A stretch of DNA of 64,000 bases from Cyanobium sp. ATX 6A2 (lineage in GTDB: Bacteria; Cyanobacteriota; Cyanobacteriia; PCC-6307; Cyanobiaceae). The notes beneath the pieces were generated by a model that did no database searches, had not been told where the DNA came from, and saw nothing but the letters and a program-made list of their open reading frames with translations. The position numbers were made by a program, and so were the translations under genes. Location of the stretch: positions 1 through 64,000 of the forward strand of contig NZ_JAGQCU010000002.1 of assembly GCF_024346355.1 (NCBI RefSeq), given 5' to 3'. Shown here in pieces: positions 8,941 through 18,804 of the stretch (within the stretch, counting starts at the first letter, position 1; each line of letters starts with the position of its first letter).

Positions 8941-9939
8941 GTGGGGACGCCTGAGCAATCCGCTTCTGGCGTTTCGTCCAACAGCGCCGCGAAGCCTTCC
9001 AGCACAGCCAGATCCAGAACAAGCGCTACGCGTGGTGCATCCAGGCCCAGCACGCGCATCAACGCCGATTCCATCGGCTGGTATCTGAGCAACATCGGCC
9101 GCGTGCCGCTGCTCACGCCGGCCGAGGAAATTGAGCTGGCCCACCACGTTCAGGCGGGCAAACTGTTGCTGCAGCAGCCGGCCGAGCAGCTCACTCCCCA
9201 GCACCGCCGCCAGCTGCGCATGGCCCACCGGGCCCGCGAGCGGATGATGTCCGCCAACCTGCGCCTGGTGGTGAGCGTGGCCAAGAAATACCAGCACCAG
9301 GGCCTTGAGCTGCTCGACCTGGTGCAAGAGGGTGCCATCGGCCTGGAGCGGGCGGTCGACAAGTTCGATCCGGCCATGGGCTACAAGTTTTCCACCTACG
9401 CCTACTGGTGGATCCGCCAGGGCATGACCCGGGCGATCGACAACAGCGCCCGCACCATCCGCCTGCCGATCCACGTGAGCGAGAAGCTCTCGAAGATGCG
9501 GCGGGTGACACGGGAACTCTCCCACCGCCTCGGCCGCCAGCCCAACCGCCTGGAACTGGCCCACGCCCTCGGCATGAAGCTCCAGGAACTGGAGGAACTG
9601 ATCTCCCAGACCGCTCCCTGCACCTCCCTCGATGCCCATGCCCGCGGCGACGAGGACCGCAGCACCCTGGGCGAACTGATCGCCGATCCGGCCAGCAATC
9701 AGCACTTCGATGCGATGGATCGCCATCTGCAGAAGGAGCACCTGGGGGCCTGGCTGTCCCAGCTCAACGAGCGCGAGCAGACGATCATCAAGCTGCGCTT
9801 CGGCCTGGAGGGCAGCGAGCCCCTCACCCTGGCCGAGATCGGGCGCCTGATCAACGTGTCGCGGGAGCGGGTGCGGCAGCTGGAGGCCAAGGCGATCATG
9901 AAGCTGCGGCTGCTCAGTAACGTGCACAAAGTGGCCTGA
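8941..9939 (+). CDS. RpoD-type (group 2) sigma-70 factor
   Basis: About 332 residues with all RNA polymerase-binding and promoter-binding regions. Region 1.2 is SIGWYLSNIGRVPLLTPAEEIELA, region 2 contains RMMSANLRLVVSVAKKYQHQGLELLDLVQEG and the -10 reader KFSTYAYWWIRQGMTRAI, region 3 RLPIHVSEKL, and region 4.2 ends with the helix-turn-helix TLAEIGRLINVSRERVRQLEAKA. It lacks the long region 1.1 of the principal sigma factor, which points to a non-essential group 2 factor. The GTG at 8941 is chosen because gggagg at 8928-8933 sits seven bases before it. Confidence 0.93.
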   Translation: MGTPEQSASGVSSNSAAKPSSTARSRTSATRGASRPSTRINADSIGWYLSNIGRVPLLTPAEEIELAHHVQAGKLLLQQPAEQLTPQHRRQLRMAHRARERMMSANLRLVVSVAKKYQHQGLELLDLVQEGAIGLERAVDKFDPAMGYKFSTYAYWWIRQGMTRAIDNSARTIRLPIHVSEKLSKMRRVTRELSHRLGRQPNRLELAHALGMKLQELEELISQTAPCTSLDAHARGDEDRSTLGELIADPASNQHFDAMDRHLQKEHLGAWLSQLNEREQTIIKLRFGLEGSEPLTLAEIGRLINVSRERVRQLEAKAIMKLRLLSNVHKVA

Positions 9940-9958
9940 CGGGCTTCTGGTTGCGGCG

Positions 9959-10663
9959 TTGACAGGGCCCGGGCTGAACTGGCCCCAGCAAGCCATCGGG
10001 GTGGCGGCGGTGGCCACGTGGCTGGCGTTGCTGGCAGCTGCGGCTGTGGCCGTGCGGCGGCGCTGGAACGGCGCCGACAGCCCGGCCCGGCGGGAATGGA
10101 GCCGCAAGCTGGTGCACATCGGCAGCGGCGCTGTGGTGCCGATCGCCTGGGCAACCGGTATCGACCGCCTGCTCGCCCTGCCGGCCGCCGCGGCCATCAC
10201 CGTGGTGGCGGCCCTCAACCATCGGCTGCGGCTGCTGCCGGCAGTGGAAGACGTGGGCCGCCCCAGTTACGGCACCGTGGCCTATGGCGCCTCGATCACC
10301 CTGCTGCTCTGGCAGTACTGGCCCCAACAGCCGGCCCCGGTGGCGGCCGGGGTGCTGGTGATGGCCCTGGGCGACGGTCTCGCGGGCCTGGTGGGGCCTC
10401 TGGTGGCCAGCCCCAGCTGGCACGTGCTGGGCCAGCGCCGCTCCCTGGTGGGCACAGCCGTGATGGCCGGCGCCAGCCTGCTGATGCTGGTGCTGCTGCG
10501 CCTGGCCCTGATGGCGCTTGGCCCCGGCCTGGCAGCCCCCCCCTGGCCGTCCCTGGTGGCCATCGCCGCCGCCGCCACCCTGCTGGAGCAGGTGGCCATC
10601 GGCGGCATCGACAACCTCAGCGTGCCGCTGGGGGTGGCCTGGCTCTGGCAGCAGTTCAGCTGA
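9959..10663 (+). CDS. dolichol/phytol kinase-like integral membrane protein
   Basis: A 234-residue protein with about six hydrophobic helices. The segments REWSRKLVHIGSGAVVPIAW, DVGRPSYGTVAYG and the glycine-rich VMALGDGLAGLVGP are typical of the SEC59/DGK1/VTE5 family of CTP-dependent polyprenol and phytol kinases. In cyanobacteria such enzymes salvage phytol for tocopherol and chlorophyll. No in-frame ATG is near; I chose TTG at 9959, 20 bases after the sigma factor gene. Confidence 0.75.
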   Translation: MTGPGLNWPQQAIGVAAVATWLALLAAAAVAVRRRWNGADSPARREWSRKLVHIGSGAVVPIAWATGIDRLLALPAAAAITVVAALNHRLRLLPAVEDVGRPSYGTVAYGASITLLLWQYWPQQPAPVAAGVLVMALGDGLAGLVGPLVASPSWHVLGQRRSLVGTAVMAGASLLMLVLLRLALMALGPGLAAPPWPSLVAIAAAATLLEQVAIGGIDNLSVPLGVAWLWQQFS

Positions 10664-10680
10664 ACCACCAGCCACCGGCC

Positions 10681-11004
10681 CTAGGCCCGCAGCAGCTGCT
10701 CGCAGCGCCGCTCCCAGTCGTGGGGGGTGCCCAGACCGGCCACCAGCAGCCGGTCGTGCGGCTCGTGGTGCAGCCGCAGCTGCCATTGGCGGATCACGTC
10801 GGCCCGCTCCATCCAGGCCTCGATCACGGCCTGGTGGATCACCTCCAGATCCCAGTGCCGCTGCCGGCCGATGGCCTGGGCCCAGCCCAGCAGTCGATCG
10901 AGCTGAACGGGCCGGAAACCGGCGAAGGCCGGGCCCTCGCTCTGCTCGAGATAGAACAACTGCAAGGGATCCGAAAGACCACAGAACTGCAGGAGATAAC
11001 TCAT
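10681..11004 (-). CDS. hypothetical protein, 107 residues
   Basis: A small soluble protein, rich in Trp, His, Gln and Leu, starting MSYLLQFCGLSDP and ending RRCEQLLRA. I do not recognise a family. The ATG at 11004 is chosen over an earlier GTG-type start because the upstream codons (a leucine- and asparagine-rich stretch) look non-coding. It converges with the phytol-kinase-like gene, with 17 bases between stops. Confidence 0.6.
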   Translation of the reverse strand: MSYLLQFCGLSDPLQLFYLEQSEGPAFAGFRPVQLDRLLGWAQAIGRQRHWDLEVIHQAVIEAWMERADVIRQWQLRLHHEPHDRLLVAGLGTPHDWERRCEQLLRA

Positions 11005-11133
11005 CACGCACCTTGGATTGATGTGCGATGACCCTATGAAGACCCCACAAGAATGCTGTTCAGAAAGAACAGTTCGTTGCAGGAAGTTGTCGTCTTCGTT
11101 GATTGGCACTCGAAGCACTCGAGTGCAAGAGGC

Positions 11134-12210
11134 TCATACCGTCAGGGCCATGCTGCCGGCGGTGACGCGCACCGCATCGGCCAGCACAGCCAGCACCTCA
11201 GCCGTGGTGGCCAGATCGATGCAGGCATCGGTGATGCTCTGGCCGTAGGCGAGCTGGCTGAGGTCGGCGGCAAGCTTCTGGTTGCCGGCCACCAGGTGAC
11301 TCTCGAGCATCACCCCCATCACATGGCGTGAGCCGGCTCGCACCTGCCGTGCCACCTGGTCCGCCACCTCCGCCTGGCGGCGGAAGTCCTTGTTGGAATT
11401 GCCGTGGCTGCAGTCCACCATCACGCGGCTGGGCAAGCCCGCCGCCGCCAGATCGCTAGCCGCCTGTTCGATCGCTTCGGGGTGGTAGTTGGAGCCGTGC
11501 TTGCCGCCGCGCAGCACCAGATGGCCATCGGGATTGCCAGTGGTGGTCACGATCGAGGCGTGGCCGTCGCTGTTGATTCCGAGGAAGTGGTGGGGCCGGG
11601 CCGCGGCCTCCACGGCATTCACGGCCGTGGCGATGCTGCCGTCGGTGCCGTTCTTGAAGCCGATCGGCATCGACAGGCCCGAGGCCATTTCCCGGTGGGT
11701 CTGGCTCTCGGTGGTGCGGGCGCCGATGGCCGTCCAGCTGATCAGGTCGGCGATGTACTGGGGCACCACCGGATCCAGCAGTTCGGTGGCCGCCGGCAGG
11801 CCCAGTTCCGACACGTGCAGCAGCAGCGAGCGGGCCAGCCGCAGCCCGGTGTTGATGTCGTAACTGCCATCGAGGTGGGGGTCGTTGATCAGGCCCTTCC
11901 AGCCCACGGTGGTGCGTGGCTTCTCGAAGTACACGCGCATCACCACCTCGAGTTCGGCCGCGTGGCGCTGGCGGGCCTCGGCGATGAAGCCGGCGTACTC
12001 CTTGGCCGCCGCCACGTCGTGCACCGAACAGGGGCCCACGATCACCAGCAGGCGCTCGTCGCGGCCGTGCAGGATGTCCTGGATGCGCAGGCGGGTCTGC
12101 TGCACGGTGTCGGCGGCACGGCCGCTGATCGGCAGGTCGCGGCGCAGCAGGGCGGGCGGCACCAGGGGCCGCGTCTCCACCACATGGAGATCGCTGGTGG
12201 TGGCGTGCAT
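11134..12210 (-). CDS. aroF: 3-deoxy-7-phosphoheptulonate (DAHP) synthase, class I
   Basis: This 358-residue enzyme condenses phosphoenolpyruvate and erythrose 4-phosphate, the first step of the shikimate pathway. Signatures of the AroFGH type are VIVGPCSVHD, MRVYFEKPRTTVGWKGLINDP, IGARTTESQTHREMASGL, GFKNGTDG, VLRGGKHGSNY and the metal-site motif DCSHGNSNKD. Length is that of E. coli AroF/G/H. aroE, another shikimate enzyme, lies 12 kb away in the same window. Confidence 0.96.
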   Translation of the reverse strand: MHATTSDLHVVETRPLVPPALLRRDLPISGRAADTVQQTRLRIQDILHGRDERLLVIVGPCSVHDVAAAKEYAGFIAEARQRHAAELEVVMRVYFEKPRTTVGWKGLINDPHLDGSYDINTGLRLARSLLLHVSELGLPAATELLDPVVPQYIADLISWTAIGARTTESQTHREMASGLSMPIGFKNGTDGSIATAVNAVEAAARPHHFLGINSDGHASIVTTTGNPDGHLVLRGGKHGSNYHPEAIEQAASDLAAAGLPSRVMVDCSHGNSNKDFRRQAEVADQVARQVRAGSRHVMGVMLESHLVAGNQKLAADLSQLAYGQSITDACIDLATTAEVLAVLADAVRVTAGSMALTV

Positions 12211-12379
12211 GGGAAACAGGCTGCCTTGGCTGCCGCGCTCAGCCCATCAGCCTAGTCAGGGTGCCATCTGCTTCCCACTCTGCCCCGTTGCACTCGGTGG
12301 GATGGGGTGATGGCAGCGATCGCCACCAACAACCTGGGCCGCGGCCGAGAACAATGGGGGCAACGTGCAACGATCCGCG

Positions 12380-14998
12380 ATGAACGCCACCACAGCCCTC
12401 GCCGACTACCGCGCCGCCGCGGCCGAACGCGAGGTCCTGGGAGTTCCGGCCCTGCCGCTCACCGCCGAGCAGACCGCCGCCCTCACCGAGCTGCTGGCGG
12501 CGCCCCCGGCCGGCGAGGAGGCTTTTCTGAAGCATCTGCTGAGCGAACGCATCCCCCCCGGGGTGGACGAGGCGGCCTACGTGAAGGCCAGCTGGTTGCT
12601 GGCGGTGGCCAAGGGGGAAGCCACCAGCCCCCTGGTGAGCGCGCTGGAGGCGGTGCGGCTGCTGGCCACCATGATCGGGGGCTACAACGTGGGGGCGCTG
12701 ATCGAGCTGCTGGACAGCCCCGAACCCGCCATCGCCGAGGCGGCTGCGGCCGGGCTGAGCGGCACCGTGCTGGTGTACGACGCCTACCACGACGTGCTCG
12801 AGCTGGCTGAGTCCAACCCCTGGGCCCGCCGGGTGGTGGACAGCTGGTCGGCCGCCGAGTGGTTCACGGCTCGCCCCGAGCTGGCCGAGGAGATCACCGT
12901 GACCGTGTTCAAGGTGGAGGGCGAGACCAACACCGACGACCTCTCACCCGCCACCCACGCCACCACCCGGCCTGACATCCCCCTGCACGCCATGGCGATG
13001 CTGGAAACCCGCATGCCCGGTGGCCTGGAGCTGATCGCCGAGCTCAAGGGCAAGGGCCACCCGCTGGCCTACGTGGGCGACGTGGTGGGCACCGGCAGCT
13101 CGCGCAAATCCGCCATCAACTCGGTGCTCTGGCACATCGGCACCGACATCCCCCACGTGCCCAACAAGCGCGGCGGCGGTGTGATCCTGGGGGGCAAGAT
13201 CGCCCCGATCTTCTTCAACACCGCCGAGGATTCCGGCGCCCTGCCGATCGAGTGCGACGTCACGGCCCTCAGCAGCGGCGATGTGATCACGATCCGCCCC
13301 ACCGCCGGCACGATCGAGCGCGCCGCCGGGGAGCCCGACGCCGGCACGATCGTGGCCCGCTTCGAGCTCAAGCCCAGCACCATCGCCGATGAAGTGCGGG
13401 CCGGCGGCCGCATTCCCCTGATGATCGGCCGCGCCCTCACGGACAAAGTGCGCGCCCAGTTGGACCTGCCCGCCTCCGATCTGTTCATCCGGCCCACCCC
13501 GCCGGCCGACACCGGCAAGGGGTACACCCTGGCCCAGAAGATGGTGGGCAAGGCCTGTGGCCTGGCCGGCGTGCGCCCCGGCACCAGCTGCGAACCGCTG
13601 ATGACCACCGTGGGCAGCCAGGACACCACCGGGCCGATGACCCGCGACGAGATGAAGGAGCTGGCCTGCCTGGGCTTTTCCGCCGATCTGGTGATGCAGA
13701 GCTTCTGCCACACCGCCGCCTACCCCAAGCCGGTGGACCTCAAGACCCACGCCGAGCTGCCCGACTTCATGGCCTCGCGGGGCGGCGTGGCCCTGCGCCC
13801 CGGCGACGGCATCATCCACAGCTGGCTCAACCGCATGCTGCTGCCCGACACGGTGGGAACCGGCGGCGACAGCCACACCCGCTTCCCCCTGGGCATCTCC
13901 TTCCCGGGCGGTTCGGGGCTGGTGGCCTTCGCCGCCGCCATCGGCGCCATGCCGCTGGACATGCCCGAATCGGTGCTCGTGCGCTTCAGCGGTTCCCTGC
14001 AACCCGGCGTCACCCTGCGCGATGTGGTCAACGCCATCCCCTGGGTGGCCATCCAGAAGGGCCTGCTCACGGTGGCCAAGGAGGGCAAGCAGAACGTGTT
14101 CAACGGCCGCATCATGGAGATCGAGGGGCTTCCCGATCTCAAGCTGGAGCAGGCGTTTGAACTGACGGACGCCACGGCGGAGCGCTCCTGTGCCGGCAGC
14201 ACCATCAAGCTCTCGGTCGACACCATGAGTGAATACCTGCGCAGCAACGTGGCGCTGCTCAGGAACATGATCGCGCGCGGTTATGGCGATGCCCGCACCA
14301 TGGCCCGCCGCATCCAGGCGATGGAAGCCTGGCTGGCAGATCCGGTGCTGATGGAAGCCGACGCCGACGCCGAGTACGCCGAGATCATCGAGATCAACCT
14401 CGATGCGATCACCGAGCCGATCCTGGCCTGTCCCAACGACCCCGACAACGTCAAGACCCTCAGCGAGGTGGCCGGCGCGCGGATCGATGAGGTGTTCATC
14501 GGCTCCTGCATGACCAACATCGGCCACTACCGGGCCGCCGCCACCGTGCTCAAGGACCAGGGCGAGAACGCCGCCCGCCTGTGGGTCTGTCCGCCCACCC
14601 GCATGGACGAGGAGACGCTCAAGGAGGAGGGCTACTACGCCATCTTCGAGGCCACCGGCGCCCGCATGGAGATGCCCGGCTGCTCCCTGTGCATGGGCAA
14701 CCAGGCGCGGGTGGAGGACAACACCACCGTGTTCTCCACCAGCACCCGCAACTTCAACAACCGCCTCGGCAACGGTGCCCAGGTGTATCTGGGCAGCGCC
14801 GAACTGGCGGCGGTGTGCGCCCAGCTCGGCCGCATCCCCAGCAAGCAGGAGTATCTGGCCATCGCCGCCGAGAAGATCGATCCCTACGGCGACCAGCTCT
14901 ACCGCTACCTCAACTTCGATCAGATCGAGGGCTTCGAAGACCAGGGCCGGGTGCTCAGCACCGAGGAGGAGGCCCGCATGCTGGCCGAAGTGAGTTGA
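12380..14998 (+). CDS. acnB: aconitate hydratase B
   Basis: The 872-residue bifunctional aconitase B interconverts citrate and isocitrate in the cyanobacterial TCA branch. It has the AcnB domain order: N-terminal HEAT-like helices, the swivel domain with [17 protein letters not shown], then the [4Fe-4S] core with [12 protein letters not shown] and the cluster ligands in [33 protein letters not shown] is also typical. I chose ATG 12380; an in-frame GTG at 12365 would add five residues. Confidence 0.96.
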   Translation: MNATTALADYRAAAAEREVLGVPALPLTAEQTAALTELLAAPPAGEEAFLKHLLSERIPPGVDEAAYVKASWLLAVAKGEATSPLVSALEAVRLLATMIGGYNVGALIELLDSPEPAIAEAAAAGLSGTVLVYDAYHDVLELAESNPWARRVVDSWSAAEWFTARPELAEEITVTVFKVEGETNTDDLSPATHATTRPDIPLHAMAMLETRMPGGLELIAELKGKGHPLAYVGDVVGTGSSRKSAINSVLWHIGTDIPHVPNKRGGGVILGGKIAPIFFNTAEDSGALPIECDVTALSSGDVITIRPTAGTIERAAGEPDAGTIVARFELKPSTIADEVRAGGRIPLMIGRALTDKVRAQLDLPASDLFIRPTPPADTGKGYTLAQKMVGKACGLAGVRPGTSCEPLMTTVGSQDTTGPMTRDEMKELACLGFSADLVMQSFCHTAAYPKPVDLKTHAELPDFMASRGGVALRPGDGIIHSWLNRMLLPDTVGTGGDSHTRFPLGISFPGGSGLVAFAAAIGAMPLDMPESVLVRFSGSLQPGVTLRDVVNAIPWVAIQKGLLTVAKEGKQNVFNGRIMEIEGLPDLKLEQAFELTDATAERSCAGSTIKLSVDTMSEYLRSNVALLRNMIARGYGDARTMARRIQAMEAWLADPVLMEADADAEYAEIIEINLDAITEPILACPNDPDNVKTLSEVAGARIDEVFIGSCMTNIGHYRAAATVLKDQGENAARLWVCPPTRMDEETLKEEGYYAIFEATGARMEMPGCSLCMGNQARVEDNTTVFSTSTRNFNNRLGNGAQVYLGSAELAAVCAQLGRIPSKQEYLAIAAEKIDPYGDQLYRYLNFDQIEGFEDQGRVLSTEEEARMLAEVS

Positions 14999-15005
14999 GC
15001 CGGGA

Positions 15006-16478
15006 GTGATCAGCAAGGCCGGCGCCTCAACCCGGCACGACGAATGGCTGCAACTGCGGGCCATTCGTCAGCTGCTCGAGCAGCGCGGTGTGGTGGTGGT
15101 GCTGGGCCTGGCGCTCACGGGCCTGGCAGTGGCCAGCACCGTGCTGCTGTTCACCCTCGGCATCGACGCCCTGGGCAGCTGGCGCATCCGCAGCCTGGAG
15201 CGGGCCCCGCACTGGCTGGTGCTCCCCGGCATCGGCGCCGGCGGCGGCCTGCTCGCCGGTCTGCTGATCCAGACCCTGGCGCCGGCGGCGTCGGGGGCCG
15301 GCATCACCCAGGTGATGCTGTTTCTGCGCAAGCGGGGAGTGCCGATCGGCCTGCGCATCGCCGTGGTGAAGCTGGTGGCCGGCATCCTGGCCATCGGCAG
15401 CGGCTTTCCCCTCGGCCCCTCCGGCCCCGCCATCCAGATGGGCAGCTCCATGGGCTGGAGCCTGGGACGGCTGCTCAAGGCGCCGCGGCCGTTCGTGCGC
15501 CTGCTGGTGGCCGCCGGCGGGGGCGCCGGCATCACCGCCGTGTTCAGCGCCCCGATCGCCGGCTTCTTCTACACGCTGGAGGCGCTGCTGCGCGGCGGCC
15601 GGCCGGTGGTGATGCTGATCGTGCTGACGCTCACCTTCTGGACCGACATCTGGGCCGATCTGCTGGGGCTGGCCGGCCTGGGGGTGGACAGCACCCGGCT
15701 GATCGTGAGCGGCGAACTGCAGCTCAAGCGCACGATCTTCGTGTACGTGCAGGTACTGCCCATTGATCTGATCCTGCTGTTCGGCCTGGGCGGGCTTGTG
15801 GCCCTGGTGGGCGAGGCCTACTGCCGCTTTCTGCTCAGCCTGCAGCGGCTCAGCAACCGCTGGCGCAGTTCCCTGGCCCTGAAGCTCTGCGTTGCCGGCG
15901 CCCTGCTGGGCCTGATGGATGCCTTCCTGCCGGAGATCTTCATCAACAACGCCGGCGTGCGCCTGGCGGTGGCCAGCGGTGAGGTGGACGTGACCATGGC
16001 CATCAGCGTCACCGTGGTGCTGTTCATCACCACCGCCCTGGCCGCGGCGGTGGGAGCGCCGGGGGGCCTGTTCGCGCCCATGCTCAGCCTCGGCGGCGCC
16101 CTCGGGCTGGTGGCGGTGCAACTGGTGGAGCTGGTGGGCATCCAGGCCCCCAACACCGCCGTGTTCGCCGGTATGGGGGCCTTTCTCACCGCCACCGCCC
16201 GCACACCGATCACGGCCCTGTTCCTGGTGTTCGCCCTGAGCAAGCAGTGGCTGCTGCTCAAGCCGGTGCTCAGTGCCTGCCTGGGCAGCATCCTGGTGGC
16301 GCGGCTGCTGGCCAGCGAGTCGCTGTTCGAGCGGCTGATCGAACTGGCGCCTCCGGGCCACCAGGGCTGGGCGGGCGAGCCCCCCACGCCCACGCCAGCG
16401 CCCAGCTCGGTGCCGCTGCGGCCCCGGCTCGGCGAGGCTGCCGGCCGGCGGGCCGGCCCCGGGGGAAGCCCCTCCTGA
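15006..16478 (+). CDS. ClC-family anion channel/transporter without gating glutamate
   Basis: About 490 residues with the repeated helical topology of ClC proteins. The anion-binding loops are recognisable: SGAGITQV corresponds to GSGIPQ, and GSGFPLGPSGPAIQMGSS to the GREGP filter loop. In that loop the conserved external glutamate is replaced by Ser. The APIAGFFYTLEALLRGGRP segment keeps the first of the usual Glu pair but has Ala at the position of the internal proton glutamate. The C-terminus is a proline-rich tail. GTG 15006 is the likely start, 7 bases after acnB. Confidence 0.88.
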   Translation: MISKAGASTRHDEWLQLRAIRQLLEQRGVVVVLGLALTGLAVASTVLLFTLGIDALGSWRIRSLERAPHWLVLPGIGAGGGLLAGLLIQTLAPAASGAGITQVMLFLRKRGVPIGLRIAVVKLVAGILAIGSGFPLGPSGPAIQMGSSMGWSLGRLLKAPRPFVRLLVAAGGGAGITAVFSAPIAGFFYTLEALLRGGRPVVMLIVLTLTFWTDIWADLLGLAGLGVDSTRLIVSGELQLKRTIFVYVQVLPIDLILLFGLGGLVALVGEAYCRFLLSLQRLSNRWRSSLALKLCVAGALLGLMDAFLPEIFINNAGVRLAVASGEVDVTMAISVTVVLFITTALAAAVGAPGGLFAPMLSLGGALGLVAVQLVELVGIQAPNTAVFAGMGAFLTATARTPITALFLVFALSKQWLLLKPVLSACLGSILVARLLASESLFERLIELAPPGHQGWAGEPPTPTPAPSSVPLRPRLGEAAGRRAGPGGSPS

Positions 16479-16484
16479 AGTGGA

Positions 16485-16525
16485 GCCGGGCCTGGTTTCC
16501 AGCCCCGGCGCACTGCGGTTTTTTT
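16485..16525 (+). terminator. possible terminator after the ClC gene
   Basis: A stem of gccggg...cctgg with ccag...ccccggc (16485-16509, one mismatch) lies seven bases after the ClC stop, and a run of seven T follows at 16519-16525. The ten-base gap between stem and T-run makes it an imperfect intrinsic terminator. Confidence 0.4.
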
Positions 16526-16643
16526 CAACGCCCCCCTATTCGACTCGACGCCCCTCTGTTACGAAGCCACTTTGTCGTGAAGCGATCGGGACTGGCCACT
16601 GTGACCATGACTACCGCAATTCACCCTTGAGCCGGAGGCATCC

Positions 16644-17078
16644 ATGGCTGCACTTCAACAGGCACGACGGCGGGCGGGCCGGCTGATTACGGCCGGCCTG
16701 GCCCTGACGGTGGCCGGAGGCCTCACCCTCAGCGGCTGCGCCCAGATGGGCCAGCGGGTTGACGACGCCGCCACAACCACGACCCAGGCCGCCCTCACTC
16801 CCACCGTCAATCCGGTGCTGGATCTGCTGCGTCAGGGCCAGAGCCAGGCGGAGGCGGGCAACCTCACCGGGGCCGTGGCCTCGATGAGCGGGTTCCAGAC
16901 GCTCTGGTCCAACGCGGCGCCGATCATCCGTCCCGTTGCCGGTGACAAGTGGCCGGCGATCGAGGCGGCGGCGAACACGGTGCTCGAGACCTTCGGCGCC
17001 GAGAAGCCCACGCTGGATGAGGCCGGGAGCGCCATCGGCGGCCTTCTGGGCCCGCTCTCCGCCCTGGTCGGCCAGTAG
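16644..17078 (+). CDS. small lipoprotein of unknown function
   Basis: A 144-residue exported protein. It has a positively charged start, a hydrophobic signal and the lipobox LSGC, so Cys32 or so should be lipidated. The mature part is alanine-rich and mostly helical, with a TQAALTPTVNPVLDLLRQGQSQAEAGNLTGA segment. A ggagg sequence lies ten bases before the ATG. I do not recognise a named family. Confidence 0.75.
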   Translation: MAALQQARRRAGRLITAGLALTVAGGLTLSGCAQMGQRVDDAATTTTQAALTPTVNPVLDLLRQGQSQAEAGNLTGAVASMSGFQTLWSNAAPIIRPVAGDKWPAIEAAANTVLETFGAEKPTLDEAGSAIGGLLGPLSALVGQ

Positions 17079-17136
17079 GCCCCCAACCCGGCAGCCGGGT
17101 GAGACGCTGGAGGGACAGCCGTCCCCTCCCACTCCC

Positions 17137-18801
17137 CTGAACCAGGAAACCCTGCTGTTTGAGCCGGCCCAGCCCCAGGCCGGGGCGCTGCGGACTGTGC
17201 TGGCCTTCCCCAGCACCTACTCGGTGGGGATCACCAGCCTGGGCTATCAGGTGGTGTGGGCCACGCTCGCCCAGCGGGCCGACGTGGATGTGCGGCGCCT
17301 GTTCACCGACCAGGGCGATCCGCCGCACCGTGACTGCGACCTGTTCGGGCTGTCGCTGAGCTGGGAACTGGACGGCCCGGTGCTGCTGGATCTGCTCGAG
17401 CAGCAGCGCATTCCGATCTGGACCCACGAGCGCGGCGACGCCGACCCGATCGTATTCGGCGGCGGCCCGGTGCTCACCGCCAACCCCGAGCCCCTGGCGC
17501 CCTTTTTTGATGTGGTGCTGCTGGGCGATGGCGAGCTGCTGCTGCCCGCCTTCATCGATGCCCTGCAGGCAGGCCGCGGCGCCCCCCGCGCCGAGCGCCT
17601 GGGCCAGCTGGCCCAGCTGCCAGGGGTCTACGTGCCCAGCCTCTATGCCCCCCGCTACGACGCCGATGGCGGACTGCTCGGCGTTGAACCCAGCGAGTCC
17701 GGCATCCCGGCCACCGTGGCCAAGCAGACCTGGCGCGGCAACACCCTCAGCCACTCGGCGGTGATCACCCCGGATGCGGCCTGGCCCTCAATCCACATGG
17801 TGGAGGTGGCGCGCAGCTGTCCGGAGCTGTGCCGCTTCTGCCTGGCCAGCTATCTCACCCTGCCGTTTCGCACCCCTTCGCTCGACGACGGCCTGATCCC
17901 GGCGGTGGACAAGGGCCTCACCGCCACCCACCGCCTGGGTCTGCTGGGGGCCTCGGTGACCCAGCACCCCCAGTTCGCCGACCTGCTGGCCTGGCTGGAT
18001 CAGGATCGCTTCGACGGCACTCGCGTCAGCGTGAGCTCCGTGCGGGCCGCCACGGTGACCCCCGAGCTGGGCCGGATCCTGGCCAAGCGGGGCAGCAAAT
18101 CGCTCACGATCGCCATCGAGAGCGGCAGCGAGCGCATGCGCCAGGTGGTGAACAAGAAGCTCGCCACCGAAGAGATCTACGCCGCCGCCCGCTACGCCAA
18201 GGAGGGAGGCCTCACGGGCCTGAAGCTCTACGGCATGGTGGGCCTGCCCACGGAAGAGGAGGCCGATGTGGAGGCCACCGCCGCGCTCCTGCTGGCCCTC
18301 AAGAAGGCCACCCCCGGCCTGCGGCTGAGCCTGGGCGTGAGCACCTTCGTGCCCAAGGCCCACACGCCGTTCCAGTGGCAGGGGGTGCGCCCCGAGGCCG
18401 ACAAGCGCCTCAAGCTTCTGGCCAAGCGCCTCAAGCCCAAGGGCATCGAGCTGCGCCCCGAGAGCTACGGCTGGAGCGTGATCCAGGCCCTGCTGTCGCG
18501 CAGCGACCGACGCCTGGCCCCGGTGATCGCCGCCGCCCGCGGCCGCCACGAGAGCCTGGGGGGCTGGAAACAGGCCTACCGCGCCGTGCTGGCGGGCGAG
18601 CACGATCCCGCACCGTCCCGCACCGCGGACACTCCTCTGCCGCCGCCCCCCCCCCCCTGGGAGGAGGTGGTCCACGCCACCTGGAGCGGCGAGCGGGTGC
18701 TGCCCTGGCGGCACCTGGAGGGAGGCTTGCCGGAGAGCACGCTGCTCCGGCACCGGCAGGAGGCCCTGGCGGCGGATCAAACCGGGGCGGCCCTGGGCTG
18801 A
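17137..18801 (+). CDS. B12-binding-like radical SAM protein
   Basis: About 554 residues. The N-terminal 200 residues resemble a cobalamin-binding-like region (PSTYSVGITSLGYQVVW, LGDGELLLP). The radical SAM core follows, with the [4Fe-4S] motif CPELCRFC (C-x3-C-x2-C) and later ESGSERMRQVVNKK and LYGMVGLPTEE. The reaction is unknown. The start is uncertain: no ATG, GTG or TTG is in frame between the preceding lipoprotein gene and the conserved core, and I placed it at a CTG (17137). The C-terminus has a run of seven prolines coded by a C-tract. Confidence 0.8.
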   Translation: MNQETLLFEPAQPQAGALRTVLAFPSTYSVGITSLGYQVVWATLAQRADVDVRRLFTDQGDPPHRDCDLFGLSLSWELDGPVLLDLLEQQRIPIWTHERGDADPIVFGGGPVLTANPEPLAPFFDVVLLGDGELLLPAFIDALQAGRGAPRAERLGQLAQLPGVYVPSLYAPRYDADGGLLGVEPSESGIPATVAKQTWRGNTLSHSAVITPDAAWPSIHMVEVARSCPELCRFCLASYLTLPFRTPSLDDGLIPAVDKGLTATHRLGLLGASVTQHPQFADLLAWLDQDRFDGTRVSVSSVRAATVTPELGRILAKRGSKSLTIAIESGSERMRQVVNKKLATEEIYAAARYAKEGGLTGLKLYGMVGLPTEEEADVEATAALLLALKKATPGLRLSLGVSTFVPKAHTPFQWQGVRPEADKRLKLLAKRLKPKGIELRPESYGWSVIQALLSRSDRRLAPVIAAARGRHESLGGWKQAYRAVLAGEHDPAPSRTADTPLPPPPPPWEEVVHATWSGERVLPWRHLEGGLPESTLLRHRQEALAADQTGAALG

Positions 18802-18804
18802 GCC

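Noticed and set aside
12944-15064. Long open frame antisense to acnB (about 700 codons)
   Set aside because: High-GC genes commonly leave an open antisense frame; its translation is rich in His, Gly and Ala without any domain, while the sense frame is a full aconitase.
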